From Paenibacillus nasutitermitis (lineage in GTDB: Bacteria; Bacillota; Bacilli; Paenibacillales; Paenibacillaceae), in contig NZ_BMHP01000001.1 of NCBI RefSeq assembly GCF_014641075.1, positions 496,001-560,000 on the forward strand: a stretch of DNA of 64,000 nucleotides. The letters are read 5' to 3'. Every line of letters starts with the position of its first letter. The first letter of the stretch is position 1. The notes below the pieces were generated by a model that saw only the letters and a list, made by a program, of their open reading frames with translations, ran no database searches and was not told the origin of the DNA. The translations under genes and the position numbers were made by a program. This document shows positions 7,803 to 15,820 of the stretch, one piece after another.

Positions 7803-9086
7803 TTAGGCAAGGCGCTTGATAAGCTGGTTCCTGTCAGGGCCGACTGATATATAGCGGACGGGGACGCCGAGGGAACGCTCGATATACAGTACATAATCCC
7901 GGGCTTCCCGGGGAAGCCGGTCAAATTCGCGTATGTCCGTGATGTCCGATTTCCAGCCTGGCAGCTTCTCGAGAACAGGCTTGGCTTGTGCCAGCCGTGC
8001 CGATACAGGAAAGCTGCCGGTCGGGATGCCGTCTATCTCGTAGGCAGTGCAAACCGGTATCCAATCAAGGAAACCAAGCACATCCAGATTGGTCAGCGAT
8101 ACCTCCGTCGCTCCCTGGAGCATGCAGCCGTACCGGGTCGCAACCGCATCAAACCATCCCATACGGCGCGGCCGTCCGGTGTTCACCCCGTATTCTCCCG
8201 CATCGCCTCCCCGCTCCCGCAGCGCACACGCGGCTGGTCCGTCTATTTCTGCAATAAAGGGGCCTTCGCCAACGGAACTGGAATAGGCTTTGGTCACCGC
8301 TGTGATCCGGGTTATCGCATGCGGGGGCAGGCCTGCACCGACAGAAGCGTATCCGGCAAGCGTGGAGGAGGAAGTGGAGAACGGATAGATGCCGTGATCC
8401 GGATCGCGAAGCGCCCCGAGCTGCCCTTCTACCAGGATCGGTTCACCCATTGCAGCGGCACGCTGGAGCAGTTCGGTTGTGTCGCATAGATAGGGCTCCA
8501 GTTTTTCCCCCATGCGCAGCAAGTCCTCAAGCATATCGACCGCGTGCAGCCGGGTTTGCCCATATAGATGCTCCAGAAGAACGTTTTTGGGCAACAGCGA
8601 TGATTCCAGTCTATCCAGAAGTCTGTGCCGGTCAAATAAATCTGCTGCCTGAATGCCCAGCTTTGCCGCTTTATCCGCATAGAATGGCGCAATGCCGGAT
8701 TGGGTGGAGCCGAATTTGCGGTCGCCAAGACGCTGCTCCTCCAATGCGTCAAATAATTTATGATAGGGGAGCACCAGCTGCGCCCGCTCGGAAATTCGCA
8801 GGTGCGGCTTGGGAACTCCTCTGGCTGCCAGGGCGTCCAGCTCCCGGAACAGGTCAGGCCCATTGAGCGCCACTCCCGGACCGATCACATTTACAACCGT
8901 GTCATGAAAAACACCGGACGGAAGCAGGCGAAGGGCAAATTTGCCGTATTGATTAATGATCGTATGTCCCGCATTGCTGCCGCCCTGATAGCGGACTACA
9001 TAGCGGGCATCCGCCGCAAGCAGATCGGTCATTTTTCCTTTGCCTTCATCGCCCCAATTTGCCCCTACCACTGCCGTTACACTCAT
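7803..9086 (-). CDS. Divergent adenylosuccinate synthetase paralogue (PurA-like)
   Basis: 427 aa, full length for PurA, which joins IMP and aspartate using GTP. The GTP/catalytic N-terminus is kept (GANWGDEGKGKMTDLL with the catalytic Asp, GGSNAGHTI with the His), as is the C-terminal guanine site (ISVGPDRNQ). Several IMP-contact loops are changed from the E. coli form: GSTQSGIAP replaces TTGRGIGP, VEGQLGALRDPDHG replaces FEGAQGTLLDIDHG, STSSSTLAGY replaces VTSSNTTAGG, and NTGRPRRMGW replaces TTGRRRRTGW. It is divergently transcribed from a LysR regulator and not next to other purine genes. It may be a specialised or altered-substrate ligase rather than the housekeeping enzyme. Confidence 0.82.
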   Translation of the reverse strand: MSVTAVVGANWGDEGKGKMTDLLAADARYVVRYQGGSNAGHTIINQYGKFALRLLPSGVFHDTVVNVIGPGVALNGPDLFRELDALAARGVPKPHLRISERAQLVLPYHKLFDALEEQRLGDRKFGSTQSGIAPFYADKAAKLGIQAADLFDRHRLLDRLESSLLPKNVLLEHLYGQTRLHAVDMLEDLLRMGEKLEPYLCDTTELLQRAAAMGEPILVEGQLGALRDPDHGIYPFSTSSSTLAGYASVGAGLPPHAITRITAVTKAYSSSVGEGPFIAEIDGPAACALRERGGDAGEYGVNTGRPRRMGWFDAVATRYGCMLQGATEVSLTNLDVLGFLDWIPVCTAYEIDGIPTGSFPVSARLAQAKPVLEKLPGWKSDITDIREFDRLPREARDYVLYIERSLGVPVRYISVGPDRNQLIKRLA

Positions 9087-9218
9087 ATCCCCACATCCCT
9101 TTGTTAGAGTTAGAACCGAACCATCAGCATGAGTTAAAGTTACCTCTTTATTGTAAAACCGGTTATACTATAAATAAAATTAATATTAATAATGGCTGAT
9201 ATAAGGAGGGGTAATGGT

Positions 9219-10112
9219 ATGGTGCAGAACCTGGAGTGGTACCGCGTGTTTTATTTCACGGCAAAAACCGGCAGCTTGTCCAAAGCGGCGGCAGAATTAT
9301 TCATCACCCAGCCGGCTGTAACCCAAACGATTAAGCAGTTGGAAGCGCAGCTTGGCGGCCAGCTTTTCTTCCGGACATCGAAAGGGGTTACCTTAACGGC
9401 AGAGGGAGAGGAACTCTATCAGTTTATCGAGCAGGCCTATAATTTCATCCGTAATGGCGAGCGGAAGATAGCCGCCATGCATCAGCTGACGGAGGGTGAA
9501 ATCCGTATCGGAGCCGGTGATACGTTATGCAAGCATGTACTGCTGCCCCATCTGGCGGACTTTCACAAGGCGTATCCCGCGATTAAAATTCATGTTACGA
9601 ACCGGACAACGGCAGAGACGCTGCAGCTATTGAAGCAGGGACATCTGGACCTGGGGATTGTCAATATGCCCGTGGCAGACAAATCCGTCGTTATCAGGGA
9701 AATGATGCAGATCGAGGATTGTTTAATCGCGGGGGATGCCTACAGCCATCTGTATAAGCAGCGTCTTGCCTGGGATGAGCTGATGAATTATCCGATTATG
9801 GTTCTCGAGAAGGGGAGTGCGACCAGAAGCTATCTCAACAGATTTGCGGAGCAGCAGGGAATGGCATTGAAACCCGAAATTGAGCTTGGAAGCGTTGATT
9901 TGTTGGTGGAGTTTGCGAGAAGAGGCTTCGGTCTTGCATTTGTGGTTAAAACATTTATTGAGGATGAGCTGGCACAAGGACAGATCCATCAAATCCACCT
10001 GAAAAAACCGATTCCCAAAAGAGGAATCGGCCTTGCAACCTTGAAGGATGTTCCGCTTACCGCCGCCGCTGTCACCTTTATGCAGCGGATGCTGGCTTCA
10101 ACGCCGTCGTAA
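9219..10112 (+). CDS. LysR family transcriptional regulator
   Basis: 297 aa. The ATG at 9219 lies 7 nt after AAGGAGGGG (9203-9211). The in-frame ATG at 9192 is upstream of that site. An N-terminal winged helix-turn-helix (VFYFTAKTGSLSKAAAELF, then TQPAVTQTIKQLE, RTSKGVTLTAEGEELY) is followed by a periplasmic-binding-like effector domain (EIRIGAGDTLCKHVLLPHL). It is divergent from the PurA-like gene with a 132-bp AT-rich gap, including ATTAATATTAAT. LysR proteins usually control the divergent neighbour, so the PurA-like gene is the likely target. Confidence 0.9.
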   Translation: MVQNLEWYRVFYFTAKTGSLSKAAAELFITQPAVTQTIKQLEAQLGGQLFFRTSKGVTLTAEGEELYQFIEQAYNFIRNGERKIAAMHQLTEGEIRIGAGDTLCKHVLLPHLADFHKAYPAIKIHVTNRTTAETLQLLKQGHLDLGIVNMPVADKSVVIREMMQIEDCLIAGDAYSHLYKQRLAWDELMNYPIMVLEKGSATRSYLNRFAEQQGMALKPEIELGSVDLLVEFARRGFGLAFVVKTFIEDELAQGQIHQIHLKKPIPKRGIGLATLKDVPLTAAAVTFMQRMLASTPS

Positions 10113-10135
10113 TGCCCGGCCGGCTTCGTCCGCTA

Positions 10136-10342
10136 TTATTGAAATCCTTTTTTGGCTCCATTGGAGAGTACGGGAAGCAATCTGATTTCACTGGTCATGA
10201 CGGAGCTGCAGATGGGGCAGACAGGCTGTTCACCGAAGGAAAAATCATCTCTCATCCAGCAGGAGCAGCCCTCGCTTGTACATGTCCAAATCGACGTTTG
10301 TTCTTCCGGAATAGGCTCGATGATTTTTTTGGAAAAATGAAT
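10136..10342 (-). CDS. YdjO-like small zinc-binding protein, probable ATT start
   Basis: 68 aa with WTCTSEGCSCWMRDDF, then CPICSSVMTSEIRLLPVL. This pairs CxxxxC with CPxC, matching the cold-inducible YdjO family. On the minus strand AAGGAGG (10357-10351) is followed by no ATG/GTG/TTG at usable distance. ATT codons lie at 10345 and 10342, 5 and 8 nt after it. The only standard in-frame start is a TTG at 10369, which is upstream of the ribosome site and has none of its own. The chosen start (ATT 10342) also fits the family's N-terminus. It is convergent with the LysR gene. Confidence 0.72.
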   Translation of the reverse strand: MHFSKKIIEPIPEEQTSIWTCTSEGCSCWMRDDFSFGEQPVCPICSSVMTSEIRLLPVLSNGAKKGFQ

Positions 10343-10463
10343 AATCGTAACCTCCTTATGTTCAATCAAGTTTGATAGTCTCAGCTTTTTAGATCACCGG
10401 CTTGTTTGAATTCGCTTTTATAATATGTGTATGACCTTCCATAAATATACTATGTTTGAAATT

Positions 10464-10511
10464 CGGCATTATGAACGGTGTTTCGCACCGTCAATATGCC
10501 GTTTTTGTTTT
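10464..10511 (+). terminator. Terminator or attenuator hairpin upstream of the CgeB-like gene
   Basis: CGGCATTATGAACGGTG (10464-10480) pairs almost fully with CACCGTCAATATGCCG (10486-10501) across a TTTCG loop, followed by TTTTTGTTTT. It points in the plus direction, 140 bp before the CgeB-like start. It either ends read-through from the LysR gene or acts as a leader attenuator. Confidence 0.7.
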
Positions 10512-10651
10512 GTAAGGGCTGTCCATCCGCATATGCCCTGCAGGTCATGCGCCAATTTTACGGCCGCGGCGGACAAGTGACTATGAGCCTTGCGGGTCAG
10601 CCGCATATATATGGTGGTAGATCCGACAGAAACAAGGCAGGAGTGTGCGCT

Positions 10652-11743
10652 ATGCATACGAAGAAAGCAACAAAATCCCGCTTTAATGCCGCGGGGTATT
10701 CCGCAGGCTATGTTCAGGGACTACGGGATGGCGCCTGCGAGGCCCTTGCCGGTCATGTAAGTCCGCCTTCCGCCGTCAAACATGATGTTCGGGTTCTGTA
10801 TATCCCGCAGGGCTTTGAATCGATCGACCAGGGAATAATTGAAGCGCTCGGCTCGACCGTGCGGGAGCTGTACGTTGCGGATCCGGCAAGAATGGCGGAG
10901 CAAGCTTCGTTGCTGAGACCGGATTGGATGTTTGTTTTGAATGGCATGCATGTATTTCCCGAGGATCATTTGGTGCAGGTGGATGCTGTGCGCGCCTTGG
11001 GAATCCGGACGATGATCTGGTTTGCCGACGATCCGTATGTTACGGAGGACACGGTTGCCATTGCTCCCAGATATGATGTCGTATTGACCCACGAGCTTAG
11101 CACAATTGAGGTCTACCGGCAGCTCGGATGCGCCAATGTCCATTATATGCCGCTGGCCGTTCATACGGGGTGGTTCAAGCCGCAGCGAATTGAGGATAAG
11201 TACCGCAGTGATATTTGTTTTATCGGCCAGGCATTCTGGAACCGGGTGGAAACCTTTGATGCCATCTCATCTTATTTAAAGGGCAAGCGCGTTTTTATCG
11301 CAGGGGGTATGTGGGACCGGCTGAAAAATTTCGATCGGTTGAAATCGGCCATTCGGATGGGTTGGCTGCCGGTGGATGAGTCCATCCGCTATTACAACGG
11401 AGCCAGAATAGTTATCAATTTGCATCGTACCACCGCATCGGGCACTGACAACAAGAACACGCTGAATTTGCCCGGTCGTTCCATTAACCCCCGCACCTAC
11501 GAAATTGCCGCATGCGGCACACTGCAGCTGACCGATTTGCGGGAGGATCTTCCGAACTTTTATAAACCTGGCAGTGAAATTGAGACCTTCACGGGACCGG
11601 ATGAGCTAAGGGTCAAGCTGGACTATTATTTAACCCATGAGGAAGAACGCCGTACGATCGCACTGCGTGGGCTTCGCAGGACTCTCAAGGATCATTCGTT
11701 TATATCGCGTATTCAACAGCTGGCAGATACTCTCCAATGGTAA
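10652..11743 (+). CDS. CgeB-like glycosyltransferase with N-terminal period-4 glycine element
   Basis: 363 aa from ATG 10652, 8 nt after AGGAG. Residues 1-14 are basic. Glycines at 15, 19, 23 and 27 (GYSAGYVQGLRDGACE) form the shared glycine element. The body matches CgeB/DUF3880-type GT-B proteins: TMIWFADDPYVTED, YDVVLTHELSTIEVYRQLG and DICFIGQAFWNRVE. The C-terminal GT1-like nucleotide site has INPRTYEIAACGTLQLTDLREDLP and EELRVKL-like ends. CgeB acts in the outermost spore layer of B. subtilis. Here it starts the second half of the glycan locus, directly before a paralogue. Confidence 0.83.
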   Translation: MHTKKATKSRFNAAGYSAGYVQGLRDGACEALAGHVSPPSAVKHDVRVLYIPQGFESIDQGIIEALGSTVRELYVADPARMAEQASLLRPDWMFVLNGMHVFPEDHLVQVDAVRALGIRTMIWFADDPYVTEDTVAIAPRYDVVLTHELSTIEVYRQLGCANVHYMPLAVHTGWFKPQRIEDKYRSDICFIGQAFWNRVETFDAISSYLKGKRVFIAGGMWDRLKNFDRLKSAIRMGWLPVDESIRYYNGARIVINLHRTTASGTDNKNTLNLPGRSINPRTYEIAACGTLQLTDLREDLPNFYKPGSEIETFTGPDELRVKLDYYLTHEEERRTIALRGLRRTLKDHSFISRIQQLADTLQW

Positions 11744-11783
11744 GCACAATAGAACATCAATGAAAAGAAAGGGAGTGAGGCGG

Positions 11784-12929
11784 GTGGCGGTTTCATTAGG
11801 CAGACGTGTAAGCAGCCGGAAAGACCTGCTTAGAAGTAAGAAGGTAAACCGGCATGGGGCTTTTCAGCTGGGCTGGGACCACGGTTACTGGTACGGACAG
11901 TGCGAATCCGTGTTGAAACGGACCGAGCGGGTTTTTGAGGTACGGCCGATTCATGTCCTGTTCGTCGCGACGGGCAAAGGATTTCCTTATTCGCCGCTGG
12001 ACGAAGCCATCTCCAGCACACTAAGAAAGATGGTCAGCCAACTGACCGTTACTGACACCACTCAAAATGTCTCCGAGCTCGCCAAGCAGATCAGGCCAGA
12101 TATAGTGATCGTGCTGGATGGGCTTCAGTTTGATATCGTCCATGCCGATGAAATGCGCCGGGCCGGCATACGAACGGCAATCTGGTTCACGGATGACCCT
12201 TATTACACCGATATTACCGGCACGCTTGCGCCTCATTATGACTATGTCTTTACCCTCGAGAAGACTTGTGTGGAGCTCTACCGCCAATTGGGCTGCCCGC
12301 GCGTGCATTATTTGCCCCTCGGGGCGCACCCTGTAGAATTCAGGCCGCGCAATCCCAAGCTCTCCCAACGTCATGATGTATGCTTCGTGGGCTCGGCATA
12401 TGTGAACCGGCTTGCCTTCTTTGACCAGATTACCCGTTATTTGTCCACCAAAGATACTTTAATATCGGGCATCTGGTGGGAACGGTTGAAGGATTTCGAC
12501 TTGATCGCAAGCAAGGTCGAGCTTGGACGCTGGATGGGACCTGCCGAAACGGCTGATATCTACAATGGAGCGAAGATCGTGATCAATATGCACCGTGCCC
12601 ATGATGACGAGACATTCAACAATAACAGTGCGGCGATTACCGCCATATCTCCCAACCCGCGCACCTTCGAAATATCCGCCTGCGCCACGCTGCAGCTGAC
12701 GGATATCCGCAGTGATTTGCCGTCCTTCTATACGCCTGATGTCGATATCGTGACGTATTCCTCCCCGCAGGAGATGGTGGATAAGATTGAATATTATCTG
12801 AACCATGAGGCTGAACGCCGTGAAATCGCCATGCGCGGTCTGTACCGGACCATGAACGAGCATACGTATGAGCGCAGACTTGATGAAATGTTCGCCATCC
12901 TGTTTCCAGGCCCGCTTCTGCCTCTCTAG
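11784..12929 (+). CDS. CgeB-like glycosyltransferase, second copy
   Basis: 381 aa. GTG 11784 is chosen because AAAGGGAG lies about 9 nt upstream. The in-frame ATG at 11760 has no ribosome site. The N-terminus is basic (residues 1-23), then GWDHGYWYGQCE with glycines at 30, 34 and 38. The GT body parallels the gene at 10652: TAIWFTDDPYYTDITG, YDYVFTLEKTCVELYRQLG, DVCFVGSAYVNRL, SPNPRTFEISACATLQLTD and LYRTMNEHTYERRL. The pair is a tandem duplication that diverged, probably adding related sugars. Expected cytoplasmic, possibly recruited to the forespore surface in the mother cell. Confidence 0.83.
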   Translation: MAVSLGRRVSSRKDLLRSKKVNRHGAFQLGWDHGYWYGQCESVLKRTERVFEVRPIHVLFVATGKGFPYSPLDEAISSTLRKMVSQLTVTDTTQNVSELAKQIRPDIVIVLDGLQFDIVHADEMRRAGIRTAIWFTDDPYYTDITGTLAPHYDYVFTLEKTCVELYRQLGCPRVHYLPLGAHPVEFRPRNPKLSQRHDVCFVGSAYVNRLAFFDQITRYLSTKDTLISGIWWERLKDFDLIASKVELGRWMGPAETADIYNGAKIVINMHRAHDDETFNNNSAAITAISPNPRTFEISACATLQLTDIRSDLPSFYTPDVDIVTYSSPQEMVDKIEYYLNHEAERREIAMRGLYRTMNEHTYERRLDEMFAILFPGPLLPL

Positions 12930-13103
12930 ATGCCACTGGGCAGCGAGATAGACAAGGACACTCATATTTGTGCGTATGGAAAGGGTCCAAGTGTCGTGCC
13001 GATTGAATAGCCCTCTAAATATAGTATAGGAACAGGTTATAGAAGGGTAGCAGGAGGAGGTGAACGCGTATCCGCTTCCCTTAGAAACGGATACCAGCGC
13101 CGC

Positions 13104-14669
13104 ATGATGCAATCAAAACCCAAAATGCTTATTTTCTCGCATATCTGCAGCCAGAAGTTCGTGACAGGTGCGGAAAAGCTTCTGATGTTTATGACCCGCG
13201 AGCTGCTTCAAAACTACGCCTGCACCTTGGTCGTCCCGATAGAAGGAGCCATTGCGAAGCAGGCAAGGGCACTTGGTATCCCGGTCGTTATCCAGGACGT
13301 TCCCCTGGTTGTTTCCCTCTATCTGGCCCTGTCCCATTTCCCGGAAGACATTAGGAAAAAGCAGCAGGAACCTGCCTGGCAGGAACTGTTCCGTCTGATC
13401 AACCGTGAACGCCCGGATGTCATTCTGACCAATACTTGCGTTCATCCTCTCCCGGCAATTGCCACCAAGGCATTCGGTATACCGGTTATCTGGGCCATTA
13501 TGGAGACCATCGAGGAGACGTCTTACACCCCTGAGTCCGCAGCTATCATCGAGCGGTACGCCGATTACGTCATCGGAATATCCGAAACTTCACTCGCTCC
13601 GCTTCGTACCCCGGGCATGCTGCCCAAAACCAGACGTATACCCCCCTCATGGGAGCACTCAGGGCTGTCCCCGGACTTATGGCAGGAGCATCGGATCAGC
13701 CGCCGCAATCAGCTGGGCATCACAAACGAGCAGCGGCTGATCGGTTACATTTCATCCGCGATATTTCAAGCCAAAGGGCTGGAGCATTTCATGCTGATGG
13801 CCGTATCGGTGGCGGAGCGGTTCGAGCATGCCCGTTTCCTGATTGTAGGCAATCCTGTGGACACTGTTTATTTTGAAAAATGCATGGGCCATGCCCGCAG
13901 TCGCAACCTGATGGAGCGCTTCCGCTGGGTCCGCTATGAGGATCGAATCGAAACGATTTACCCGGCTATGGATGTGCTTGTCATTCCGAGTCTGAGTGCC
14001 GAGGGCTTCGGCATGACGGCTCTGGAAGGGATGGTATTCGGCAAGCCGGTTGTGGTCTACGGCTCCGGCGGGCTGAGCGAAATCGGAAATGCCACTGGCA
14101 ACAGCAGCTATGTTGTTCCAACCGGCAATGTAGATGGATTATTCCGCAAGGTTAGCGGACTGCTTGGCGATGAATTGGAGCTGGCAGCTGTCGGGACGCG
14201 CAATGCCAAGATGGCGCTCTCGGTATTCGGATTACCGGCTTACCGGAAGCTGCTCAGGAAATTTATGCATGACATTTCCGGTATCGGCCCGCCCAAGCGG
14301 CGTCTGGTACGGGGAACGATGCCAACCGTTTATTTGTTAGAGGATGGAGTGCTTCGGCCTTTTGCTTCGGAGCATTCATTCCTGAAGGCCGGCTATCGCT
14401 TTGAAGATGTGCATGCGGTGCCGGGGGCGATGATTGCCGCTCTTCCGCACGGAGCCGCCATCGGTCAAAGCAATAAGCCCTCAAGCATATTTCCCGGTTC
14501 CTCTAAATCTGCGAGCCGCGGCAGAGGACGACGGAAGCGAAAGTCAGGAATAAAGCAAGCGGCCGGAAGAAGGAAAAGGACCGGATCGTTGTCCCGCCGA
14601 GCCGGAAGAAGGATACGGACGCGGCGGCGGTCAGCCGTTGGCGTCGCGAGGGCACGGAGAAGGCGCTAA
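13104..14669 (+). CDS. GT4 family glycosyltransferase with C-terminal module and Arg/Lys-rich tail
   Basis: 521 aa GT-B protein. It has FVTGAEKLLMFM at the acceptor side, then GYISSAIFQAKGLEHFM, FLIVGNPVD, and the donor-site block PSLSAEGFGMTALEGMVFGKPVV with the E-x7-E pattern. Residues 403-450 (TVYLLEDGVLRPFAS) repeat the module seen twice in the GT2 protein at 3834. Residues 467-521 are a tail of Arg/Lys/Ser. A perfect AGGAGG (13055-13060) lies 43 nt before the ATG with an open frame between, so translation may begin nearer to it at a non-standard codon (GTA 13068 has the right spacing). The start is therefore uncertain. Confidence 0.85.
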   Translation: MMQSKPKMLIFSHICSQKFVTGAEKLLMFMTRELLQNYACTLVVPIEGAIAKQARALGIPVVIQDVPLVVSLYLALSHFPEDIRKKQQEPAWQELFRLINRERPDVILTNTCVHPLPAIATKAFGIPVIWAIMETIEETSYTPESAAIIERYADYVIGISETSLAPLRTPGMLPKTRRIPPSWEHSGLSPDLWQEHRISRRNQLGITNEQRLIGYISSAIFQAKGLEHFMLMAVSVAERFEHARFLIVGNPVDTVYFEKCMGHARSRNLMERFRWVRYEDRIETIYPAMDVLVIPSLSAEGFGMTALEGMVFGKPVVVYGSGGLSEIGNATGNSSYVVPTGNVDGLFRKVSGLLGDELELAAVGTRNAKMALSVFGLPAYRKLLRKFMHDISGIGPPKRRLVRGTMPTVYLLEDGVLRPFASEHSFLKAGYRFEDVHAVPGAMIAALPHGAAIGQSNKPSSIFPGSSKSASRGRGRRKRKSGIKQAAGRRKRTGSLSRRAGRRIRTRRRSAVGVARARRRR

Positions 14670-14722
14670 AGAAGCAATTTCCGAAGCGGCCGGTCACGGC
14701 AAAAGGAAGGAGATTGCTGAAC

Positions 14723-15820
14723 ATGCGCGTGGTCACCATACTGGGCACACGCCCTGAGATTATACGTCTGAGTCTCATCATCCAGAAGCTGGATCGATGG
14801 GCTGAAGAGCATGTGCTTGTGCATACGGGACAGAACTTTTCCCCCGCGCTCAGCGATGTTTTCTTCGCAGATCTTGGTCTGCGGCAGCCTGATTACCGGC
14901 TTGGTCAAAGCATGCAGACGCTTGGCAGGCAGCTCTCCGCTATGTTTGGCCGGATCGAGGATATCTTGTTGCAGCATCAACCTGATGTGGTGCTGCTGCT
15001 GGGCGATACGAATAGCGCATTATGCGCGATTTTAGCGGAGAGGATGGGAATCCCCGTTGTGCATATGGAAGCGGGGAACCGCTGCTATGATTTGACGGTG
15101 CCCGAGGAGAAGAACCGCCGGATTATCGATGCGGTATCCACGATCAATATGCCCTATACCTCCTACAGTAAAAACAATTTGCTGCGTGAAGGGTTCCCTC
15201 CGGAAAGGATCGTGCTTACGGGCAATCCCATTCACGAGGTCATCACCCATTATAGACCGCAAATCGAGGCCAGCGATGTATTGACAAGGATGGGGCTGGT
15301 GACTGGCGGCTATATGCTTGCAACAGCGCATCGCGCCGAGAATGTGGATTCTCCGCAGCGGCTTGCTGGCATTCTTGACGGCTTGAACCGGATAGCCAGG
15401 CGTTTTGACAAACGGCTGATCTGCAGCGTTCATCCGCGTACTCGGTCACGCCTGGAAAGCGGCGAAGCACGCGTGCAGATGGATGAGCGGGTTGAATTCT
15501 ACGAGCCCTTTGGATTCTTCGATTTTGTTCAGCTTGAACGCCAGGCAGCCTGCGCGATCACAGACAGCGGAACGGTACAGGAGGAATGCTGCTTGTTCCG
15601 CGTACCGACCGTGACGATCCGGCAGACGACTGAAAGGCCGGAGACCGTTGACTGCGGCAGCAATGTGGTGTGCGGTCTGAATGCCAAATCGATCGAGGAA
15701 GCGGTGGCCGTGATGACTTTGCTGCCGCCAAAGTGGCAATGTCCGGAAGGATATCTTGCAGAAGGCGTGTCCGATATCGTGGTCAAATTTGTACTTGGAG
15801 GGAAATGGGATGTTCACTAA
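14723..15820 (+). CDS. UDP-N-acetylglucosamine 2-epimerase (non-hydrolysing), WecB/CapG type
   Basis: 365 aa from ATG 14723, behind AAGGAGA. It shows the WecB/MnaA landmarks in order: GTRPEIIRLS, HTGQNF, LLGDTNSALC, HMEAGNRCYD, PEEKNRRIIDAVS, GNPIHEV, ATAHRAENVDS, HPRTRSRL and DSGTVQEECCLF, then RQTTERPE. It would invert C2 of a UDP-HexNAc in the cytoplasm. It precedes a CapE-like dehydratase and an RmlD-like reductase with overlapping or touching genes. In Fnl/Cap/Wbv pathways this epimerase performs the last step to UDP-L-FucNAc or UDP-L-QuiNAc. That is more likely here than ManNAc synthesis. Confidence 0.88.
   Translation: MRVVTILGTRPEIIRLSLIIQKLDRWAEEHVLVHTGQNFSPALSDVFFADLGLRQPDYRLGQSMQTLGRQLSAMFGRIEDILLQHQPDVVLLLGDTNSALCAILAERMGIPVVHMEAGNRCYDLTVPEEKNRRIIDAVSTINMPYTSYSKNNLLREGFPPERIVLTGNPIHEVITHYRPQIEASDVLTRMGLVTGGYMLATAHRAENVDSPQRLAGILDGLNRIARRFDKRLICSVHPRTRSRLESGEARVQMDERVEFYEPFGFFDFVQLERQAACAITDSGTVQEECCLFRVPTVTIRQTTERPETVDCGSNVVCGLNAKSIEEAVAVMTLLPPKWQCPEGYLAEGVSDIVVKFVLGGKWDVH

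Noticed and set aside
7803..9086. PurZ-type (2-aminoadenine) enzyme
   Set aside because: The catalytic Asp in WGDEGKGK is present, whereas PurZ lacks it. Called a divergent PurA instead.
10112..10375. Plus-strand frames after the LysR gene
   Set aside because: They are antisense to the YdjO-like zinc protein, whose Cys motifs are clear.
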